64,000 nucleotides of DNA from Magnaporthiopsis rhizophila (taxonomy: Eukaryota > Ascomycota > Sordariomycetes > Magnaporthales > Magnaporthaceae): positions 62,001 to 126,000 of the forward strand of contig PYSS01000010.1 in NCBI GenBank assembly GCA_003049465.1, in the 5' to 3' direction. The notes below the pieces were generated by a model, which was given only the letters and a program-made list of their open reading frames with translations, was not told where the DNA came from and ran no database searches. The position numbers and the translations under genes were made by a program. Positions 10,799-23,808 of this stretch are shown here, one piece after another (within the stretch, counting starts at the first letter, position 1; each line of letters starts with the position of its first letter).

Positions 10799-12350
10799 GA
10801 CTGCTACCTCGGCCTGGCATGGCGGTCGACAACAGTGCCAGTTGGCGATGATCGTCCAGAGTCTGCGGGGTCGATTGGGTTCGGCCGAGGGCGGGTTGGG
10901 ACCGCGCCAGTCGATCTTGTTTTTTTTTTGTTTGGTTTTTTTTTTTTTTTTTTTTTTCGCCTGAAGCTCGGGATAACGGTTTGGGTGGTGACGCCATGGC
11001 TGCGGGGACCCTGTTAGTAGAGAGTCAGCCCAGCGTGGTCGGAGCGGGGCCTGATGGGCTAGGTCACAGGATATTGCTTGATGTGATCAAGACGTTGCAG
11101 AATTAGCAGCAGTTGCCGTGTTGAGACGACGCCTACAGAGAGTTTAATTTTGATTGCCCATGTGTCGCGATGACTCGAGGCTGTCTTGAACAACAGCACC
11201 CCGCCTCTGTCACGGCAGAAATTGTCGTGGCAAAGAATTGCAGTAGAAGGTGCGACCATCCATCCACCTTCCATTTTCAAATGTGGGGAGAGCCCGGGTT
11301 TGCCGGCTGGGCAGACGTCAATGTCTTGTCGTTCCCCGACGGCACTTTGGCACCGACGAGACTGCTTTAATTTGCAAATGAAGACATTCGCCGGCGTCCT
11401 GTTCGAGACAATCAGCACCATTGGAGATGCTGAAGCAAACACGAGACAAGAATGAGACCAACAGGGAAATCTAAGCGAGTCTCCTCCCAAAAAAACTCCT
11501 TATCTACCTGTTGGAGCGAGGCCTCTAGCTTGGCAGAGCAGTCGCAGATTGAGCTATCCCCAAACCAAATCCAGTGCCAGATGGCGGCACCCGATTAGCC
11601 CGGTCGACCCAGGAGTAGGGACGGCCAGTGAGGCGTTTCGAAACATCAGACATGGACCAAAAAACGCGCTCTTTGCAGCATGTGCCGCAAACAAGAGAGT
11701 TTGTGCGCCGGCCGCCTGTTGCTTCCGTTCCCTCTCTTCTGCCTGCCGAAGTGCTTCGAACTCTGATGCCAGACAGAAACGCTCGGGCAAGAGGGGCTTG
11801 CAGGCCGCCGTTGAGCTGCAGCTGCCACCCGTTCCGAAACCGTCGACAGCGTCCGAGGGCGCTCGCAAGGACTCAGGGGCCATGGAACCGTTCCGGCAGA
11901 TTTCCGGCCGCAGCCACCTCCTCTTAGAGGGTGCTTCCGGCCCAGGATGCCCGGCGCGGTTCATGACGCAAGGCACAGCCAGTAACATATGGTCCGTCAC
12001 TGCGGCAAAGCAAACACCGCTCGAGCCGAAACCCCACCGTTCTCGGAAGCCTTCGTCTGTACGTGTTTACGACAGCCGTGACAAAAGATGGGAAGACGCA
12101 CGCGAGGCAGCGAAGACGCACGTATAGGATGCTGCATACCCGCCAAGAGAATGGCCAAAAGGCAGAATAAGACGAGAGAAAAAGGGACCCGAGTCGGCGC
12201 AACGGCAGGGCAAGAGTTATTTATATATGGACGCGGCACTTTTTAAGCAGACACGTACCCCTGGACCAGCGGCAGCCAGTGAGTAGATGTAGGAGACCTG
12301 GTGCCTTGCGTCGCGTCGGCAGCTGCATCATCTCCTCCGTCATGCCCAAC
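10799..12350. other. Divergent promoter region between ArAE-like gene and S41 peptidase gene
   Basis: No gene is recognised; open frames here (for example 11549-12127) look like chance. It contains a T-rich tract at 10920-10957 and a TATATA at about 12222-12227 that could be the core promoter of the S41 gene. Confidence 0.5.
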
Positions 12351-14864
12351 ATGAAGTCTTCTGTCGTGGCCCTCGGCCTGCTGCTCGGTGCTGTCTATGC
12401 AGTCCCAGCACCGCCAGCGGGCGGGGAGCCCTGCGAGAAGATTGCGCCGGCCGCAGCAGAGTATATGGCAGCAAATCCCAATGCCAGTATGTGTTGACGC
12501 ATTCTATCCCTGGACCGTCCCCGGACTAACACCATCCCCAGCCAACCCGATGGTCCCGGCCAGGATGGCGTGGGAGTGCCTACAAACAATCCCCAACAAG
12601 GTCGGGCCGGCACAGGACATGATCCGGAGCTTAAAGGCCTTTGTCAACTGGCAGAGCACATTGGCCTTCCTCAAGGCCCCGCCCAGGGACTACATGCTGC
12701 CGCCGACCGACATCCAGCAGGGCCTGGACGACATTGCCGCCGGTGTGGAGAAGGGCAGGTACAAGAGCGAATACGACTTCCAGATGGCAATTGTCGAGCT
12801 CATTTTCACTGCGCACGACGGCCACTTCAACTACCGGCCCGACGCCCTCAAGGCCTTCTCATTCAGGAACACCATGGCCGCCGACATCGTCTCGGTCTCG
12901 CGGGACGGCCGGTCGGCTCCCATGCTGTACCACGAAGGTAGGTCAAAAGCACAAGCCGGCAAAATATTCCTTCACGCCATCTGCTGACGCACGCTTTGCT
13001 TTCAGGGGCCATCCGCGCGGCCATGAACGGCACCAGGGGCAACAGCACCTCCGGGCGGAACAATGGGACCTTCCAGATGCCGCCGGCCATCATCCAGATC
13101 AACGGGCAGGACGCCATCTCCTACACGGCGAACCTGAACCTCAAGTACTCCAGCTTCCAGGACCCAGACTCGCAGTGGAACTCGTACGTGAGGAGCTACT
13201 CGAACCCGCAAGGATCGCCCGTCATCGCGGCGTCGCTGGCCTACATGGGGCCGACCCTGACGCTGGCGTACGAGGACGGCACCATCAAGACGAGCGAGAA
13301 CATGGCCATCCTGCGCACTGGCATCAACTTCACGGGCATCCGCAGCGGCGAGGATTTCTACGCCCGCTGGTGCACTCCGAACAAGACCCTGGCCGAGATG
13401 AGCAACGTCGCGTTCGAGATCAAGCAGGTGGTGGACCCGACGCCCACGTCGCCCGACGAGTCGCCGGTGACGACGTTCGCGTCATCGTCGGCGACGGCAG
13501 CATCGGCTGGCGGGACGAACACGACGTCGCCCAGGCAAGACGCCAAGCGGCCGGCGCCGACCATCGTGGGCTACCCGTACCCCGTGGTGCGCGACGACGG
13601 GGCCAACATCACGGCGGGCTACTTCCTCAACGGCACCGGCTACGACAAGGTGGCGGTGCTGTCGGTGATCGGCTTCAGCGCCGACGGCGAGTACCAGGGC
13701 GACTACCTCACCAACTTCCAGCAGACGCTGGAGAAGTTTCTGGTCAAGTGCAAGGAGACAGGGAAGCAGAGGCTCGTCATCGACGTGTCGAGCAACGGCG
13801 GCGGGTTCGTGGTGGCGGGCTACGAGCTGTTCGCGCAGCTGTTCCCCAACATAACCATGTTCCAGGCCAACAACATGCGGCTGACCGAGTCCATGATCGA
13901 CATGGCGCGCGTCGGCACGCTGGTGCTCGACAAGACGCCCAACCTCACCGAGGTGTACCGGACGCCGCGCCAGCGCGCGGCGCTGTCGGTGCTCGAGAAC
14001 TCGGAGATCATGGGCAACCTGATCCCGGGCTACGTGTACGCGCCAGACGGCCACAACCTCACGGGCGTCGAGGACATCCTGGCGCCCGTGACGCTCAAGG
14101 GCGACCTCTTCAGCGCGTACCAAAAGACGCCGCTCAACGACACCAGCGACACCTTCAACCTCACCGGCACGGGCAACCGCGCCAACCCGCCTCCGGCCGT
14201 CTTCCGGCCCGAGGACGTGGTGCTGCTCACCGACGGCACGTGCGGCAGCACCTGCACGCTGATGGCCTACCTGCTGATCAAGCAGGCGGGCGTGCGCACC
14301 ACAACCGTGGGCGGGCGGCCGCTCGGCGGGCGCATGCAGTCCGTCGCGGGCGTCGAGGGCGCGCAGGTGTACAAGATGGAGTCGATCGCGGCGGCGGCGC
14401 GGGCGATCCTGGCGCTGGCCCCACCCGCCCGGGCGCGCGAGCTGGCGGGCGGCGAGATCAGCGTGCTGGGCGCGGCGTACGCGCTGACGCGGGCGGCGCG
14501 GCCGGGCAGCGCGGGCAGCATCAACGCCAAGAACGCCTTCGGCAAGGCGGACGCGCAGACGCCGTACCAGTTCCTGTACCAGGCCGCCAACTGCCGCATC
14601 TGGTATACGCCGCAGACCGTCATGGACCCGGCCGCCAACTGGAAGGCGGTCGTGGACGCGACGTGGGCGGACCCGAAAAGGTACTGCGTCGCCGACAGCA
14701 TCGTGTCGCTTGAGGAGACCGGTGGTGGCGGGCAGCCCATGGACCCGCTGTTCCAGCTCAACGTCGACGAGCAGCAGAAGACGGCCGGGGCCGCCGGAAG
14801 ACGTGCTTCTTGGGTGGCGGGCGGCGTGGGTCTAACTGCGGCGCTGGCCGTCTGGGTTCTGTAG
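12351..14864 (+). CDS. Secreted S41-family (tail-specific protease-like) peptidase, probable GPI anchor
   Basis: Three exons (12351-12486, 12542-12937, 13006-14864) give 796 residues. Introns are 55 and 68 nt with GTATGT and GTAGGT donors and a clear CTAAC branch in the first. A signal peptide is visible (MKSSVVALGLLLGAVYAVPA). An alternative in-frame ATG lies at 12342. The core resembles fungal S41 proteins: DVSSNGGGF in the central fold and LLTDGTCGSTCTLMAYLL, where Ser within CGSTC is the likely nucleophile flanked by two Cys. Many N-glycosylation sequons (NGT, NST, NFT, NLT) and a hydrophobic C-terminus (WVAGGVGLTAALAVWVL) preceded by small residues suggest a GPI-anchored cell-surface protein. 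Bacterial relatives cut C-terminal tails; substrates of the fungal extracellular branch are unknown. Confidence 0.85.
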
Positions 14865-17800
14865 GGATATTGATTGGTTTGCTGACGGATTACTTTTCTC
14901 TTCCTACCGTATAATCTTTATTTTAATCACATATATTAGAGCTGGTCCCCAATCTGACCGACTTGCGCGTTCTCCGACTGGCCTCGCAACTGCTGTCCTC
15001 TGTTCCAAATTAACGCACAGATTCCTGGCCAATGGATGCATGCCGTGAAGATGGCGGTCGAGCCCAATCGACACCACTTCCATCGGAAAGACCGAGAATG
15101 CGACCTTGCAGGAACGAGCAACAAGTCGGCGCGGCCGCAAAAGAATAGGTACGCTATTGAGCTTCCCAGAGCGCCAGGGAACACGTATGTGCTGCCACCT
15201 CGACACGTGCGGACGGGCAATACGGATTCGTGCCGACAAGTCCAGGCACGCCCCCCCGCGGTAATCTCGTTGCCTGCCGATCGCCTGGGAAACATGCCCA
15301 TTGCGACACCGAGCCCGACGCCACTCAGCCGCCACCGAGCACAGAGTCCCCCGCGCTTCGTACCGTTTTCTCGGCCCAATAGGCGCTGGGGTCTCGCACT
15401 GGCTGTTTCGGCACTGCCAAATCGCATTTCTCTCGCAAATTCAGATCCTGTTCAGCCTCACCAGCCCAAAACTAGACCTAACGGGATCCCCCGAGAAGCT
15501 AGCCAAAGAACTAGGTTGCCCAAGTTCAGGGCGATGGCGTTCTCTGCTGCGACAAAGCCTTCGCTTCGTGCACGGCGGCGCCCAGGGAGCACCCGAGCTC
15601 CGAGGCCGCGAGCTAACAGGGCACTCATATTAGCGACCCGGAGAACTGTTGTTTCGTCACTCACACGTCGTCTTTGCGCCCCACCGCCGTCGCAATAAGC
15701 TTTGTGTCGTTGTTTTGGCGCGCGCGCTGCGATGGCTCCAAGCGCGGCGTCGCATCGGCCTTTGGTCCAGGGCCGGCCCAAGGGATACGATTGCCGACCT
15801 GCTAAGCCAGGCCAGCCCAGAGACGCGAGAGAAAATAAAATAATGGGTTTAGTTTGTTTTTGCTTGCAAATCCACGCCATCGTACCATGGTCAGCGTCTT
15901 TTTTCGTTATCTCTGTGGCGAATCGATGTCAGCTCTACGCCGCTCCTTTTCCACTTGACCGGCTGAAGTCGAAGCGGAAGGATTGCATCAAGGTGCTGCG
16001 TCGAGGCAATTATGCAACAATAGCCAGTAACTCCGACAAAACAAGATGCTGACCGCAGAAAGCAATCAGGTAAGAATGTGGTAATGGAGCCCTGTCGACA
16101 CCATCTTTGTCCCAAACGCCAAGGCGTGACGGGCTCATGACGACCCGACTCTGCGCAAGCCCGCCATCATCAAAAGACTTGGCGGAGGCAGCGAATCCGC
16201 AACCCGGCGACGCGGTTAGACGAGCGTCTTTTCTCGGCGCAACACCAGGATTTTGCCCTTCTGGGGTGTGGACAAGGTCTTGGCGTTGGCGTTGGCGCTG
16301 TGGGTGGTGGGCATTTGGATTTTGCTTTTATTTTGCCGCCTGAAGGGAATCAATCTAGCTACGCGAGGGTGTGTGTGTGTGGCTTCACGGCGAAGGACTC
16401 GGGCCGCCGCGATTCCGATTTCCGATGTCTGCTTGCCGCCATCCCGGGGAGAAAAAAAGAAAAAAAAAAAGAAAACAGGATTGCCTTTCGCAGAAAACGG
16501 CCGTCGACATCGAGGGTGTGTGGGCCGGGACGCTAAGCCCCTCGGACGGAAGGATGTTTGTTGGTGCCGCCGCCACCGGCAGTCTGTCCCTTTTATTTCC
16601 TTCTTTTTTTTTTCTTTCCTTGGAAGGTGGGTTAGGATTCGGCCACTCGGGTCCCGGATACGGCGCCTCGAACCCCTCCCAGCAGAGTCGCTCCTGTGGC
16701 TTGCATTGGCACCACGTGGCCCGGCGAAGGAGTCTTGGCGAGATCTCCTGTTATTGGGGGAGGGAGGAGAACGACCTGCTTGTCGACATGCCAGGGAGCC
16801 AACGGCACATGCGTCGGCGACGGCGGACGAGCAGGGCAGGGTAACTTAACCGGCGCGGGTTGCATTTAACCTGCATGTCAGCAAAATCCGTCTCTGTCCA
16901 TGCCAGCCCATGTCGGTTGGTCAGGAGAAACAGCCAAGATATTACACTGAGGAAAAAAATCAATCAATTTCTTTTCTCAACAACCAGATTCCCACCTCTC
17001 CACTCTCGTCAAAATCCCACGGGGTAATGGAGTGGGGGCCCAGCGGAAGGTGGATCCGCAGGCTGATGTCGCTTTTTTACCGCTGTGTTGGCAAAGCTCG
17101 CTTGGAAGCGGTGGGTTAAGAAGAAAAAAAAATGAAAAAGAAAAGGGATTTGGACAAGCCTGCCCAGGCCTTGACCCGTCTTGTGATGAACGGCTTCCCA
17201 GAGGTAAGCTTTTGTGTTATGCGCGTTGGCAACGACATCAGATTCCATCGTTCAAGCTCTAGCGCTCCGCTAAATAAAAACAACCCCTAATGCATGTCCA
17301 CAGCTCCCAGCAACCCCAGCCAAGCCTTTCGACTGGCGCGGAACCCGAGCCCAAATCTGGTTCCCTCAGGGCTAGCTGGCCCGGGCAAAAGGGCCGAGAG
17401 CGGTGGGCCTTGGCGCATAAGCAGCGACCGTGCCGAGCAGGCGTCAGTCACCGCCCTGGCTTATCCGAGCAGAGAGAAAGAGATAAAAAAAAAAAAAAAA
17501 AAAAAAACGACAACTGCTCCAGCGTGTCAAATATGCACTGCATGCTGCGACAGGCTAATTCCAGGGTCCCTTGGGGGGCCTGCAGAATCCTTCCTCAACT
17601 GCCAACGACCATCTGCTCCTCCGCTCCGCATGCCTGTCAGCGGCTTCGGGGCCACAAACGAGACGACCACGGCTGGATCCCTGCCCTTTTTTTTCCCCAG
17701 CTTCCACTTCCATTTCGACGACCGAACGTCTCCCCTTCCATTGCGCCTAGCGTCGTGTTGGGGTGAGCATGCCAAGGAAGCGGGTCCCCAGCCCGTAACC

Positions 17801-18252
17801 CAATGGGGGAGCCCTGCTGGACAGGGGTGTCCCCATCATCCCCATCATCATTTTTCCCGCCCACCCACACACATCCACACCCTGGAGCAGTCCCCACGCC
17901 CTGCCAACCCGCCGGGCCTCGAGGTTGTGCATCCCCATCCCACGAGATTGTCTTTATCTGGACATTTTCCCGTCCTGCCGTTCCCTTCAGGGTCTCCTTT
18001 CTTTTTTTTCCCCTTTCTCCTCATCCCCCTCGTGGTCCATTGTCTCTTCCTTCCTCTTCTTTTCTTTTTTTTTCTTCTTTCCTCCTTTCTTTCTCTTCTC
18101 CGGTTCGAAGGAGCAGTCATATCCCCTTCACCCTTGACTCAGACCTCGCCCACCACAAGTCGAGGTCCGCTCCCCAGGGCAGGTTGTGTTTGCTTCCCTC
18201 AACCCAGAGAAACAACCCGAGGAGACAGGGAAACAAAGAAGGAACCGCCAAA
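14865..18252. other. 3.4-kb region without recognisable gene; 5' flank of MFS transporter
   Basis: Open frames (for example 15036-15698) show no family resemblance. The stretch holds an A23 tract at 17485-17507 and a long C/T-rich tract at about 17985-18110 just upstream of the MFS start, typical of fungal promoters or 5' leaders. Nothing else is supported. Confidence 0.45.
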
Positions 18253-20058
18253 ATGGGCCACACGTCGGATCTCTCGTCTGACCACGAGATCAAAAAGGAC
18301 GCCAACAGCCAGACGCCCAGCGTGCGCGTCGAGAAGGATGGCGGCGAGAAGCCGACGCAGGACCAGGTCGACTACCGGACCGAGGATCCGGAGCAGGCCA
18401 CCGAGGCCTGGGATGCCGCGGCCACCAAGAAGCTGATCCGGCGCATCGACCTGCACCTGATTCCGTTCCTGGCGTGAGTTCTGAGTTTACCGTCTAGTCT
18501 CGCCAGACCACGCAGCTAACCCGCTTCCAGCTGCCTCTACCTGCTCTCCTTCCTCGACCGCACAAACATCGGCAACGCGCGCCTCGACACGCTCGAGGCC
18601 GACCTCAAGCTGGACCCGGCGCGCCTGCAGTACAACGATGCCCTGTCCATCTTCTTCCCCTTCTACGTCGCCGCCGAGATCCCGTCCAACATGGCCATGA
18701 AGCGCTGGCGGCCCTCCATCTGGATCCCCTCCATCATGGTCGCCTGGGCCGTCTGCACCACCCTGCTCGGCGTCGTCCACAACTACGCCGGCCTCATGGC
18801 CTGCCGCGCCGCCCTGGGTATTGCCGAGGGCGGCCTGTTCCCGGGTATCACCTACTAGTAAGTTTTTATGTCTTGCCTGTCTTTATCCGGCCATGTTTTT
18901 TTTGTCCTGTCTGCTAACATCTGCCAGCATCACCATGTGGTACCGTCGTCACGAGTGCGGTCTGCGCATGGCCATCTTTTTCTCCGCCGCCACTTGCGCC
19001 GGTGCCTTTGGTGGACTTTTGGCCCGTGGCATCCTCGAGATGAGGGGCGTCGGTGGTCTTTCCGGATGGCAGTGGATCTTCATCCTCGAGGGCATGCTGA
19101 CCTTTATTGTTGGTGAGTAACTGCCAGTGGTTCCCCTTCTCGCAGACGACCAGCGCTAACACCCGTCCAAACAGCCCTCCTGGCCTACAAGGTCATGTAC
19201 GACTACCCCGACACGGCCAAGTTCCTCTCGGACGCCGAGAAGAAGGAGGTGACGGGCCGCCTCAAACTGGACCGCTCGTCCCTGGCTGACGAGTTCGACA
19301 TGCGCTACTTCTGGGATGCCGTCAAGGACTGGAAGATCTGGGTGCACATGGTCATCACCATCGGCATCTACACCGGCCTCTACTCGTACTCGCTCTTCCT
19401 GCCCACCATCATCAAGGGCCTCGGCTACACCGACCCCAAGGTGGCCCAGCTCATGACTGTGCCGCCGTACGTTGTTGCCTGCTTCTTCTGCATCGCGGCG
19501 GGATGGGCCGCCGACCGTCTGGGCCAGCGCGGGCTGTTTATGATCTTTTTCATCGTCATGGCGTAAGTTCTGCGATTCCCTCACCATACTACGTCGCGCA
19601 AAATACTAACAATCTTGCCCATCCCCAGTATGGCCGGCCTCGTCATGCTCATCGTCAGCGAGTCCAACGCCGTCAAGTACGCCGGTTGCTTCCTCCTGGC
19701 CTCGGGCATCTACCCCAACGTGCCGCAGGGAGTGGCCTGGAACGGCAACAACATCGGCGGCTCGCTCAAGCGCGGCGTCGGCATCGCCATGCACGTCGGC
19801 TTCGGAAACCTGGGCGGCACCATCTCGGGCTACCTGTACCTGTCGCGCGACGGTCCCCACTACATCTCGGGCCACTCCACCCTGCTCGCCCTCGAGGGCA
19901 TGGCCCTGGTGCTGTCCATCTTGATGCACATATACCTCCGCCGCGAGAACGCGCGCAGGGATGCCCAGTACAAGCCGCCGTCCGAGTACACCGAGGCGGA
20001 GCGCGTGGCCGAGCGCCACAAGGGCGATAACGCGTCTTTCTTCCGGTACACCATCTAG
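18253..20058 (+). CDS. MFS transporter, anion:cation symporter (Dal5/Tna1-like) family
   Basis: Five exons (18253-18473, 18531-18857, 18928-19112, 19175-19562, 19629-20058) encode 516 residues. The four introns are 57-70 nt with GTGAGT or GTAAGT donors, and each join keeps the frame. The ATG context GCCAAAATGG is strong. The family mark FLDRTNIGNARL follows the first membrane helix, as in fungal allantoate, nicotinate and vitamin permeases of the ACS family. About 12 hydrophobic segments are visible, with a long acidic N-terminal tail and a charged C-terminal tail (HIYLRRENARRDAQY). It is a plasma-membrane proton symporter for small organic anions by family. The exact substrate (allantoate, nicotinate, pantothenate or other) cannot be told. 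Confidence 0.92.
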
Positions 20059-21527
20059 AGCGCTGTTGGTCTTGGTTCGGGAAAATGTTTGGTTGGGTTG
20101 GGAACCGACGACGGGATGCAAAATTTCGTTTTTTTGCTTGGCTGGAAACTACAACCGGGAATTGGGCATCCATACCCTTCCGGTTGGACATAGACACGAA
20201 TTTCCTAGTCTGTACCTGTTCGTAGTCCTTAATGAGTTAGAAAGGGCAAAGGCCTGTGATAATACTAGAGAGCGTCTAGGCGTTATGATGATGCGTGAAT
20301 GGGCATTGCGGGGGTATGTTCCTGCCATCCCGTCGCGTGGTAGCAACACACCCAAGGCTAGCCGAGCGTCCACGCGCCCCTTCTCATCCATATCGCACAG
20401 GTAAACGAGGAGAAGAGGAGTTGGATGCACCCAACATCGGCACCGTTTCCCAAAAGGCCTTGATGCCATCCATCCTCAACCCTTCTGTACGGAAGACCGG
20501 CCTAGCGCCCCCGGGGAAAGCCCCAAGAAGACAACGCAGAGGCCACCAAGCCTCGACGGCCCTTGCTGGCGGGCGAGCAAACCGGTAGCACCTAGCAGTT
20601 GTTGATGGACCACCCGACGCTATATCCGCATCCCGGTCACCAGCCAGCCGCCGGGCGAGCCGCAGCACCTGGCGTTGCCCTGGTCGGCGACAGGATCGCA
20701 GCCCACCTGGTCTGGGAAGGCAACGGACGGACGATGGCTCCACGGCGGTCCTGGAGCAGGGGAAAGCAGATGGATGCCGCGCCCGACCGGCAAAAAGGAG
20801 ACTAAAGGAGAGAATAGGGGGCTAGTGGCCGTACCTGATGGATCGGAAGCTGAGTGTGAGGATGGAGAAGCGGAACAGTCTTGAATATTGTCTGGCTTCT
20901 TTCTTCTCGACTAACCAAGCCCTCATCACAAAATCGACCCCCTGCTGTGTCCCCAAGACGTGGGACCTGCCCGTGCCCGGGCCGCATCGAATCCTTTCCT
21001 GGAGGATGTGGATGTCCAAGCACGGTGTGCGGCTCTTCGGTTGCTAGCCAGCTGGCTGCGCCTGTCTGGCCAGTACGGTCCACGTCCAAAGCCAAGGAGG
21101 TCAGATAGCGGACCATACGAAGGCGATATCAAGGCGCGGGAAAGGTCCATGCCCGGATGAGAAGGCCCAACACAAGCACGGCATGCCTGAGGGGCACTGT
21201 TATTCGGGACACTGACACAGCCGGAGACACACCGTCGCCCTCCCTTATCCTGTGGTGACTCCCTGTTCTCATTATAATGGGCCGATTCACGACGGAGGCA
21301 TATAAGGGCAGACCCTGGATATAGGATGCTGTCGAGGGAATTCTCAGCCGAACACGACTGCGTTCGCAGCCGCCAGTGTATTACGCCGCCGCCGTTCCAC
21401 ACCGGCAGCCCGTATCAGCGTCTTGTGTCAAAGGCGACAGCAGACAATCCAAGGGGAGAGTGAAAAGGAGTAAAACGAGGGGCAAGTGGCCAGAAGGGAA
21501 GAAAAAGAGTAGAAGCTCTGAAGCAGC
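20059..21527. other. Intergenic region between MFS gene and tRNA-Trp
   Basis: About 1.5 kb. Nothing beyond short chance frames was seen. Confidence 0.45.
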
Positions 21528-21599
21528 TGACCCCGACCCGATTTGAACGGATAACCTTTTGATCTGGAGTCAAACGCGCTACCGTTGCGCCACGAGGCC
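21528..21599 (-). tRNA. tRNA-Trp (anticodon CCA), intronless
   Basis: A 72-nt cloverleaf folds on the minus strand. The acceptor is GGCCTCG paired with CGGGGTC plus discriminator A (two G-T wobbles). The D arm is GCGC/GCGC and the anticodon arm TTTGA-CTCCAGA-TCAAA carries CCA. The variable loop is AGGTT. The T arm is ATCCG-TTCAAAT-CGGGT. It closely matches the conserved eukaryotic tRNA-Trp layout. Position 2 is G, giving a G-T pair where A-T is usual. No intron follows the anticodon, unlike the yeast tRNA-Trp genes. Confidence 0.93.
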
Positions 21600-22329
21600 C
21601 ACCTGGATGCAACCAAGGCAGAGGAGCTTCACAAGACAAGATACGCAAGCCCAGCCGAGACGTTCAAACACAGCCCCTGGCACTCCCAGACTGCTTCGGG
21701 TCATGTAGACAGGGCGTACTGACGCAGGATTCTGTGCCTGTCCCTACCGGCGGTGAAGAAGTCATCTCATGCGTCATGACTGCGGGGATGGACCAAGACC
21801 CTGAGCAGTGAGTGGTCTGCCTGCCTGTCTGGAGATCCCTGCCCCGAAGGCGGTGGTGGGAACGCCGTAATATGGAAAGCCTCGACTTCGAGGGTGTGGA
21901 TTCGACAACAACGATAAGCCGCGCGAGGGCAGGAAAAAAAAAAAAAAAACAGACACCCTGGGCCTGGCCAACCCCATCACCAACATGGCCCGCCGCTCTG
22001 CGTGGGTACTTTTTGTGGGGATCCTTATGCTGGGCAGCGAGCGAGGCTGGGCGACGACAGAAACAGGGCGCAAAAGTCGAGCAGTCATGCGCCTGGCAGG
22101 GACACGAGCGCCATAGAACAAAACAAGGCAGATTTTAACTCCCGATGGCTGCCTCGCTCCGTCCTGGCCTCTAAGATACGTACGTCCCGGCCAGGCAGCA
22201 GGAGCCCGCGGGTTGCTATGTACCTGCCTAGCTAGTGAGCTGGGAATAAAAGGTTATGCCCCCAGGTACAGTCACCGGGGCCGAATTGCTCGGCGTCGTC
22301 CACCTCGAGCGAGTCCAGGTCGAACTCGG
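21600..22329. other. Intergenic region between tRNA-Trp and P450 pseudogene
   Basis: No gene recognised. An A-rich homopolymer lies at about 21930-21948. Confidence 0.4.
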
Positions 22330-23808
22330 CCTTCCTCGACCGTCACAGCATCTTTGCCTCCTAGTTGGACGGGCAGATCCGTCCCCACCCAGGCCGGCTC
22401 CATCGTCGTTCCGGGCGCGATCTTCCAGTGTAGCTCATCAGAAGATGACAGAGAGCCGTTTTGATCTCGTTGGCGGCGAAGAAGCGGCCGGGGCACATGT
22501 GTTTGCCGTACCCGAACGTGATGTACTCCGGCACCGCCGATGCCAGGTGGGCCTTGTGCTCCATGCCGCCGCCGCTGCTGCGCATGTTGGCGAAGCGGCG
22601 CATGTCGCACACCTCCGGTGTTTTGGTATACGGTCGGGTCGTGCAGGTTCCCGGCGTCGACGGCCAACATCTCGCCCTTGCGCACCACGACGCCGCCTTC
22701 GAGTTTGGTATCTGCTGTTGCCTTGCGGAGCATGTTTGCTAGGTTTTATAACGTCGCTTCAGTTAGTGGTGGTGACTCTTGGCCACTGTTAAAAACCGTC
22801 TAGGGGGTTCCTCACTCATCAAAATAGGCTTCGTCTTCTGTGCCTCCTTGATGGCGCTGCCAAGAAGCACCAATCGCGTCAGCGACGTCTTCTTCCACCC
22901 GTTCGCTGGAAGGACGTCCATCATCTCCTGCCTCAACACCTTGACGTTTTCCGGGTTAACCGCGGCCAAATGCATCAGCGTCTTGGAGACCAGGTCCGTC
23001 GCCGTGTGGATAGCCACCGACGCCAGAGCGAGCTGGATGTCGGTCGCATTGAACGGCTAGCCGCCGCACTCGAGATTGGTCCACTCGATGGTGTCGTTAT
23101 ACGCTGGCGCTCCGGGCTCCTGCCGCTCCCTGCGCCGCCCTGCGACGAGCGGCTCTACCATTTTGCGCCCCTTACACTAAAGCCTCATGGTCTTCCTGCC
23201 GTTCGGATCAAGAAAGTAGACAAGGGGCCGCAGGTAGTAAGGGAAAAGCTTCATGGTCGCCAAGGCTTTCACTTGGGCCAAGGTGAAGTTCTCTGTGATT
23301 TCCAGCCAGGCGTCGCCGCGGCGGATTTCGGGCCCGAGGAAGACGCGCGTGGAGATGCGGGCCACGATATCGAGGAGCGTCTCGTAAATGGTAACGTCGA
23401 ACCAGTCTGGATATTTGGCGTCGAGTAGAACGCCTTCCGAATGCACAGCGTAGGCAGGCTTTTAATCTCCTGCGCCCGGTCCGGGGGCATGAGAGTAATG
23501 CGCCCGCTGTTGGTCATGAGCACAAAGGGCTTCCCGGGGAAGCGCTGCCTGCCCTCGCGCAGGAACTTCATGCCGTCTCGTATAAACTCAGACATCTTTT
23601 GGACCTCGAGCTGGAACGGGTCGGGGGCGTTGACGACGGGGAGCCGGTTGCCCTTGGAGCCCTAGAGGGCGCTCGCGACGACGGGCACGAGGATCGCCAA
23701 CAGCAGTATCAGGGCGATGGCGGATTGGTCGAGCTCGAGGGCGGCTGCCCAGTCCCCAAAGAGCGGGGTCTGGAGCCAAGGTGTCTCGACGCCTACGGAG
23801 CTGGGCAT
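22330..23808 (-). pseudogene. Cytochrome P450 pseudogene
   Basis: Pieces of one fungal P450 lie in order on the minus strand but in shifting frames. The ATG at 23808 opens an N-terminal membrane anchor (SAIALILLLAILVPVV) that ends at a TAG (23662-23664). The frame resumes with FPGKPFVLMTNSGRITLMPP, shifts near 23450-23470 into VARISTRVFLGPEIRRGDAW, then meets TAG codons at 23177-23179 and 23057-23059. An I-helix-side segment (AIHTATDLVSKTLMHLAAVNPENVKVLRQE) and a KEAQKTKPI piece follow. The heme-binding signature FGYGKHMCPGRFFAANE lies near 22470-22515, in a different frame from both the preceding ADTKLEGGVVVRKGE and the following LHWKIAPGTTMEP pieces. At least three nonsense codons and several frameshifts exclude a functional enzyme. 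The layout resembles fungal secondary-metabolism P450s, but the class cannot be fixed. Boundaries are approximate. Confidence 0.85.

Noticed and set aside
12641..14713. 690-codon open frame overlapping the S41 peptidase
   Set aside because: Same strand, shifted frame, Arg/Gly/His-rich shadow; the other frame carries signal peptide, glycosylation sites and catalytic motifs.
15036..15698. 220-codon frame upstream of the MFS gene
   Set aside because: No family resemblance and no good start context or neighbouring exon.
17294..18436. 380-codon frame reaching into the MFS first exon
   Set aside because: Runs through poly-A and C/T-rich leader sequence in a frame different from the MFS exon.
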